The notes below the pieces were generated by a model. The model was given only the letters and a program-made list of their open reading frames with translations, did not search any database and was not told the DNA's origin. From contig CM060698.1 of the NCBI GenBank assembly GCA_030686995.1, forward strand, positions 137,088,106-137,152,105: a stretch of 64,000 bases of DNA, written 5' to 3'. This document shows, piece after piece, positions 58,213-64,000 of the stretch; within the stretch, counting starts at the first letter, position 1; every line of letters begins with the position of its first letter. The DNA comes from Artemisia argyi (Eukaryota > Streptophyta > Magnoliopsida > Asterales > Asteraceae). Made by a program: the position numbers and the translations under genes.

Positions 58213-60973
58213 CTAGCTAAGCTCTCACATAACATAAATTGTAACATCAAGTGTCCTTTGAATTAGTATCATTCATATGAGAACATTATTCTCTTACTTT
58301 GTAGTCAAGAGAATCCATTAAATCATATCTTTATGAGTTGTTTCTTGCACACATTGAAAGATAACATTTCTCCCACTTGTGCATGGAACAACCTCATATA
58401 GTTGATAAACAACACACCATGCATTTGTTTATGTGATCAATATGATTGTGTTATAGATTTTAGCATAACAAGTAGTTATTGAACAACAATGTCTAGTTAG
58501 GAATCGTACAAGACTATCCTTAAAAGTATGAGTGTCTACACTTGGAAAGTAATTATCTTTAGCTACCAAGATGTCAAAGCTTGTAACTCCCACTGAATTA
58601 AAGATCATTACAATAATTCCTTATTCAGTAATAAGTACACAATACTCCCACTGAATTTGATAACATTGTAAATGTTTCATATCTAGTGAAAGAAATAGTG
58701 TGCTTTTAACTTTCCTACACCTTTGAATGTCCATACGTAACAATTACTTATGTACTAAAGAGTGTATTCTACTACGTAAATGATGGACTATCCACCAAAT
58801 GCTATTAACTTGAAAAATTGGGCATGCAATTTCTTCCTTAACAGGTCTACCATCTCACAATGTATGTAGCACCTTTTAAATAGTCAAAACAACTAGCTGA
58901 ATAAACTAGTTTGTCTTTTACCATTTTTCAGTAATTAGTCTAGCTTCTAATTATAATAACTCATAAAATGTCATACATAATTTTCTGTTAACCAAATATC
59001 ATATTTGTTACTAAGAATTTAATCACCGAATGAGGATGATAAAATCCCTATGAAAAATATTCGAAATTTTCTTAATTATTAAAAAATTTGCTATGAGTTA
59101 TATATTAGAATTTAGACATATCTAATATTCCTATTATCTTTTTTCATTCATTAAAAGAAATAGGATTGTATCTCACTCTTCTTTCACAAAAAGGAGACTT
59201 CTTTTGTCTTTTAAGTAAATTATTCTTAATCAAACATTTGTTTGAAAACAGAACGGGATCAATTTACCAAAGCCCAAAGTGCGTTTACGGTTTGAACGTT
59301 GCATTAATACATTAAAACGAATTACCAAATTCAATTTCAGTATTTTCGATAATTAGATCTTTAAGAAAATAAAATACCCATTGGTAAATATATTCATATA
59401 AACCATAGTATTTTCTTAAAGCTAGGATCCAAATTGACATAGTACCATTACATCAGTTGATCTGCTAGTAATGATAGTATTCAACAAGGTAATTGTCGAA
59501 CAATAATTGCCAATATCATATTGCAATTCCTAGATCATTATGGGATTGCATTCACAAAACCTTTGTAATGTAAGCATGTTTCATCCCCATCTTAATGCCT
59601 TGAGTCCAAGCTCTCACTTCCTACTCAATTTAAGTCGTCTAACTTAAAAACTACAAACTCATAAATCCATTACATCAGTTGATCTGCTAGCAATAAAATT
59701 ATGAAATTTACCTCTCCATTGCAATCTAGCCAAGCTCTCACATGACGTAAACTACAACTTCAAGTGTTCTTAATTAGATGGCATTCGACTTAATTTTATA
59801 TGGGTATTAATTTTGAAGTGTGATCAAAATAATGTATGAAGAAGCATGCATACAACTTCATAACATTGGTTTTATAAAACAATTTTATTACCAATTCACT
59901 AAGAGTAAAACAACAAAGTTTTGATTGAGGTATCGGGTTCACCAATTAAAGAATTACCAACAATTATCGTACTTTTGCATAAGCCCTAAAGCTTAGTGTT
60001 TCGGATAATCATTGTGGAATTGTGGTCAATTCACCCTTAAGATGACAGTGTACATGTAATGGTTGTTCGGTAAGTCTAATTTACGCACAAACGAGCGTTA
60101 AGACAGAATGTTGTCTATCTAAGGCCACAATTTAATGCGAAGCCAACCTTATACCCATATTGTAGTGTGTAAACTTCGGTCGAGCCTAGTTAACCATTAC
60201 GCACAAAAACATCAATCAACCAATCCTTTGAAATTTAAACTCTTAAAACCAAAACAATTTCACCATTTATTTAGTCCATATTATTTTTCTATTCAAAAAT
60301 TACCCTTTTTCGTTTATAAACATGTCTCACATAATAATAAACAAAAACAAGTAATACATAATAAAAAATAAACAACCAAATAAACATATACATAACATAA
60401 CAATTAAATATGTATAAACATGTAGCTACATGCAAATTTTATTCAATAGTCCTATTAATAATCAAGTCTAGGTGTATAATGCATTTATTCAATTAAGGCT
60501 TTCTTCTTCAATGGAAAAAGAGCCACATACATCGATAAATCGATTGCGTAAGCCAAAACTAAACAAACACCACATAGCACATAATTGATTACTTAATATT
60601 CGAGTCTTCCCCAATTCGACATCTATTAATAAATTTACATGTTTCGATATAACTTAACAATTAATTCATATATCCAATTTAAACAATTTAAATTTTCACA
60701 AAATAAAATCCATGCAAACATGCACTTTTCATGGATTATGCTTAACAATTAACATATTGCACCAAGATCGTTTACTAAAACGCATAACCAATTACATGAC
60801 ATCCTAGGGTTTCTAATCATATTAAAATCAAAACCAAAACCCTAAATTACTAATAAGGTCAATCGACCTAAATAAAAAATTAGGGTTAGGAATATGAAAA
60901 CCCTAAAAACATGTAATTAAACGAATCAAAATTCAATTTTTATGCGTTTTGATAATTAATTACACATTATAAC
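58213..60973 (-). other. LARD internal region, 5' part
   Basis: AT-rich and non-coding. CATTACATCAGTTGATCTGC recurs at about 59449 and 59671, and also at 44640 in the other part. The stretch at 59671-59790 duplicates the sequence that the gypsy element split (44640-44702 plus 58213-58275). Short ORFs such as one near 60135 have no supporting motif. Confidence 0.75.
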
Positions 60974-60988
60974 GGCTCTAGATGCCAC
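60974..60988 (-). promoter_or_regulatory. LARD primer binding site (imperfect)
   Basis: GTGGCATCTAGAGCC on the minus strand next to the 5' LTR resembles TGGTATCAGAGCC with one substitution and one extra base. It fixes the element's orientation. Confidence 0.7.
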
Positions 60989-61741
60989 TGTTGGAATTAT
61001 AATATCATAACAATCATATAAAATAAACCAAACACATCAAGAGAGCATATGCGGAAGCGTTATAACAAGATCATATAACATGTAATTAATTAATCAAATA
61101 TAAATAGTAAACGTACCGTAGTAATTCTAGCCCGAACAAGAATCAAATGCAATCTTCAACTCAAGAACCCTAATTAGGGTTTATGTGAACAAATCTAAGA
61201 AACAAACAATGATGTGTTTGATTCACGATCTTGTACACACGTACTACTTCAAGTAAACGTTTATGCAAGTAAAGCGAGCACAAACACTAGAAGAATAACA
61301 AAGTTTCGACTCCCTTAAACTTTAATGGGGTGTCGAAAAATTGCAAGGAGAACAGAAGAGAAAACACACAAGATTATGTGTTCAAGTTATAAGAAAACAA
61401 TGAAACCTTGTGTGTTTATATAGGATAGAAAACTTGGAACAAAAGCTTCACCAAGCGATGTGGGATACCCTTAGCCAATCGACCCTAACCAACCCACAAG
61501 GGTTCTAGAGCCTTCTTGACATTCCAATTTTCATCTATAGTCCCTTTCCTTTTATTCGTCTAATGGTCATTAGCCTTTTCCATTAAATGTTAACAATCAT
61601 TACGTGTTTACGTTCTAATAATTAATATAACATTTATATATAATTATTACTCATTTACTTTTCATACGTAAAGTGTGCAATCCCGTGATCTCGAGTTCGA
61701 TCCTAACATACGACTACTAAAATAATGTCCATAATCTAATA
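60989..61741 (-). repeat. LARD 5' LTR (right)
   Basis: 753 bp. The outer end reads TA where the left LTR has CA. Followed by TSD GATGT. Confidence 0.92.
61415..61422 (-). promoter_or_regulatory. TATA box of the LARD 5' LTR
   Basis: CCTATATAAACACAC on the minus strand, in mid-LTR, is a good plant TATA box and the probable promoter of the element. The same motif is in the left LTR near 40775. Confidence 0.65.
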
Positions 61742-62437
61742 GATGTGGCATGCTAAAAGGTATGCATCCTCTCTAACTCCACTCACTTTTGAACATGCTT
61801 ATATTTTTTTAACGTTATATAATCATTCTTCATAACGCTTATTTCCAAGGAAAATACATATTCATTATTTGGGTAAATTTGACTTGTTAGAACAACTATT
61901 GCCTAATCAATTCATTGCCTTTTACCATGATTTATCATCAAGTCATTAACGACCCACGTTGCTTTTAAATGGTTGATCTCTGATGCATATGCAATGACGA
62001 GAGACTGCAACACCCCTAACACGAACTGAATACAGAGAGTCATGTACCAAACAATCAAACAGTCTCGATCCATTAATTGTAACTGAAACACAAGCCGTAT
62101 TAATTATGATTACAAATAATGCTAAACAAGATGCAAAATGTTATATTCTGACATAACGGATTACCCAACTTATAAGCGTCACTTCAATTTACTATTACAC
62201 AGGTGTATTGGAATTCTTTACATTGTTCTCACGCCTGCCACACCTTGAAGTACTCGATCTATCTTACAGTAGCCTATCAGTTGTGACCAACAATGTCACC
62301 GACAATGTCACTCCTAATTTTCGTGTGTTACGTTTGGCTTATTGTGAATTAAATGTGTTTCCACAGTTCTTACGAGCCATGAAAAATCTTCAGTTGTTAG
62401 ACTTGGCTAGTAATAACATACATGGCCTCATTCCTGA

Positions 62438-62950
62438 TTGGCCTCATTCCCTATGGCCAGTTCTTGTCCTATATTTTGGAGTACCGACTATGTTTCCAAC
62501 GCAAGCATCTCAAGCTACTAGTCTTCCTCATGCATTTCACACTACGAATCTTCAGGATCCCGGGTGGAATATGAACATGGATGCTTCATCACATCTCGCG
62601 TACAACATAAGTATAATCACCACCCTTAGTAATCAAAGCACATATCAATCTAAAATTTTCTGATAATGGCCAATTTATATATGTAACTAATATGGGACAT
62701 TGCTCTTTGTTGACCCCTCATAGACCCTTGTATTTAAATAATATACTTGTCACCCCTAACATCATTAAAAACTTAATTTATGTTCGTTGATTTACCAATG
62801 ATAATGACATTTCTGCTGGATTTGATGCATCTATTTTTCTATCAAGGATTGATAGACTCGCAAGCTACTTCTCCGATGTGATAGCAACGGAGATCTTTAT
62901 CCATTTCGTCATCAACCTCCACCACACATACCCATTGCTTTGTTGTCTGA
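62438..62950 (+). pseudogene. Ty1/copia gag-protease-integrase fragment
   Basis: RLP-3 exon 2 passes directly into copia coding sequence: a Gag tail, HTTNLQDPGWNM, a degenerate protease site (MDASSHLAYN, lacking the usual D-T/S-G), TLSNQSTYQS, then in other frames LLTPHRPLYLNNILVTPNII and a pre-integrase piece with CDSNGDLYPF-like remains. Stops and frameshifts are frequent. No LTR, primer site or TSD is visible, so it came in by illegitimate recombination or is what remains after deletion. It is a different copia lineage from 33042-38129. Confidence 0.75.
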
Positions 62951-64000
62951 TGAGGTAAAAAATGATCCGTTTTTTGGGGGTCATTTAAGCCCGGAATTGA
63001 ATTTATTTGATCAAATATTGCCCTAAATCGTTCCTTTTGTCATTTTAGGTACTTTTGGAGTGAATTATGGAAAAGGAACCATTTTGGACATTTTTGGAGC
63101 ATAAAAGTGAATAAAATGGCAAAGTCTTAATTTTCCTTGCTGGGAACAGTACCTGACGGCGTCACCAAATTCTATATGACGGCGTCAAGAGTAAAACAAG
63201 AGGTGAAGTGGATAAAGTCCGTGACGGTCCAGAAAGTTTTGTGCATTGGAGATGACGGCGTCACCCAAGGCCGTCACGTGTAAAATTAAAGAGTGATGGC
63301 CTAGAAGACTTCCTGAAGGCGTCACGTAGGCCGTCACGTGTTAACTTGTCAAAACTTGCGCACGAAGTAGCTGATATTGTTTTGGTCATAACTTTTGCAT
63401 ACGAACTCGGATTTAGGTGATTCAAAAGCCCACGCGAAGAGGTCGAAGAAATCTACAATTTGGTAAAGAAAAATTGGTCATGACGCCGTCACTCTTTACG
63501 GGGTGACGCCGTCAAGCATTGCCAACAGAAAATTTGCCTATAAATATAACATCATAACTTCATTTTTTGTAAGCCCTAAACCCTAAGGTCGATTCCTGGG
63601 TTTAGGTAGGTGTTTTTCCAGCAACTTAGAGGGTTTCAATCACTCCATAAACATCATGTATTGGTTTGTTGATTCTATCTTTATCATGTTTTCCATTATC
63701 ATTGTTGCTTGCTCTTCTTTGATGATATTTTGCTAATTCACCTTATGTCTACTTATGTTTATGTGAAACTTGTATATAATTGATTAGATCTTATTGATTC
63801 CTTGTTGATGTTTGTGTCTATCTTCATCAATTAGGGTGTGACACTTCGATAGGTCTAGCTGATTTAGCTTATAATTCTTGATTCCTATTGTCTCTTGTTT
63901 GGTTGATTGTATTCGATGTTAGGCTTAAGAAAACTGGCAGACTTCCAATGGTGACATGCTTGAACGTCTTAAGAAATATGAACCAATGCGTACTAGGTTA
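62951..64000 (+). repeat. LTR-like sequence, probably Ty3/gypsy (Athila/Tat type), partial
   Basis: Copia homology stops near 62950. The following kilobase has no ORF, but has a cluster of GACGGCGTCAC / GCCGTCACGTG motifs (63156-63515), a TATA box (CCTATAAATATAAC near 63537) and TAAACCCTAAGG shortly after, in the layout of a gypsy LTR with promoter and transcription start. No primer site or second LTR falls in the window, so lineage and borders are uncertain. Confidence 0.4.

Larger units (their letters stand above)
40350..61741 (-). mobile_element. Non-coding LTR element (LARD) with copia-like ends, TSD GATGT
   Basis: LTRs of 753 bp at 40350-41102 and 60989-61741; TSD GATGT at 40345-40349 and 61742-61746; RLP-2 gives the uninterrupted target (CTTAGATGTGGCAAG). 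The primer site lies inside the right LTR and the polypurine tract inside the left LTR, so it runs on the minus strand. Without the nested gypsy element it is about 7.9 kb, AT-rich and without gag, pol or any credible ORF, hence a large retrotransposon derivative that must use proteins of another element. The LTRs differ at about 7 of 753 positions by eye. Confidence 0.9.
40053..62437 (+). pseudogene. RLP-3: LRR receptor-like protein gene split by a 21.4-kb nested insertion
   Basis: Exon 1 is 40053-40349 and continues at 61747-61759 after the insertion; the intron is 61760-62202; exon 2 starts at 62203 (VLEFFTLFSRLPHLEVLDLS). The signal peptide (LLYFFFLFFIRLCSVYSFNS) matches RLP-2. In the N-terminal cap the usual DCCxW...C pattern reads DCYHCNGVTR, with disulfide cysteines lost, so it was probably decaying before or after the split. 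Exon 2 keeps two to three LRRs (LPHLEVLDLSYSSL, LRLAYCELNVFPQFL, LDLASNNIHGLIPDW) and then runs into copia sequence near 62437. The C-terminal LRRs, membrane helix and tail are missing. As in RLP-2, the intron joins the cap to a mid-protein LRR. Confidence 0.9.

Noticed and set aside
60135..60371. 78-codon ORF in the LARD
   Set aside because: Chance ORF in AT-rich DNA without motif or homolog that I can see.

Overview
This is nuclear DNA of a flowering plant, almost certainly a eudicot. The host genes are Cf/EIX-type leucine-rich-repeat receptor-like proteins (RLPs). The rest is plant mobile DNA (Ty3 chromovirus, Ty1/copia, LARD, Helitron, MULE, MITE, SINE) plus a short plastid psbC fragment. 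The style of the chromovirus polyprotein makes an asterid such as a daisy-family plant my best guess, but the sequence does not settle this.

Backbone. The window is a tandem array of one duplicated host unit: an RLP gene followed by a spacer with the psbC fragment and the remains of an unrecognised multi-exon gene. RLP-1 (1-588) is only a 3' end. Its spacer runs from 589 to about 23824 and is swollen by insertions. RLP-2 (27437-30482) is a pseudogene. Its spacer (30483-40052) carries a copia element. RLP-3 starts at 40053, is split by a 21.4-kb nested insertion, resumes at 61747 and breaks off near 62437 in a copia fragment. Because the units are paralogous, each supplies empty sites for the insertions of the other, so many insertion boundaries and target-site duplications (TSDs) can be read directly.

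Unit 1 insertions: a SINE (854-1087, 14-bp TSD), a 181-bp MITE (9-bp TSD), a Ty3/gypsy chromovirus (3868-17409) followed in tandem by a truncated second internal region (17410-19468) with a deletion of the right host flank, a 2.7-kb Helitron (19803-22465), a foldback repeat (about 22690-23180), a 250-bp mini-Helitron (23552-23801), and a 3.57-kb MULE-like foldback element with a perfect 10-bp TSD (23825-27390), which ends 46 bp before the RLP-2 ATG.

Unit 2 insertions: two MITEs inside RLP-2, a poly(T)-headed LINE-like fragment (30668-30926), and a Ty1/copia element (33042-38129, TSD CTTCA) whose polyprotein has four in-frame stops.

Unit 3 insertions: a non-coding LARD with copia-like ends (40350-61741, TSD GATGT) on the minus strand in RLP-3, itself split by a third copy of the gypsy family (44703-58212, TSD CTAGC), also on the minus strand. 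A copia fragment and an LTR-like sequence close the window.

The gypsy family deserves the closest look. Its 3.5-kb LTRs hold an array of four small hairpins with covarying closing pairs. A separate upstream ORF (acidic, coiled-coil) stays open in all three copies, while gag-pol is interrupted, start-less or truncated. No intact host gene is present: all RLP copies in view are partial or broken.
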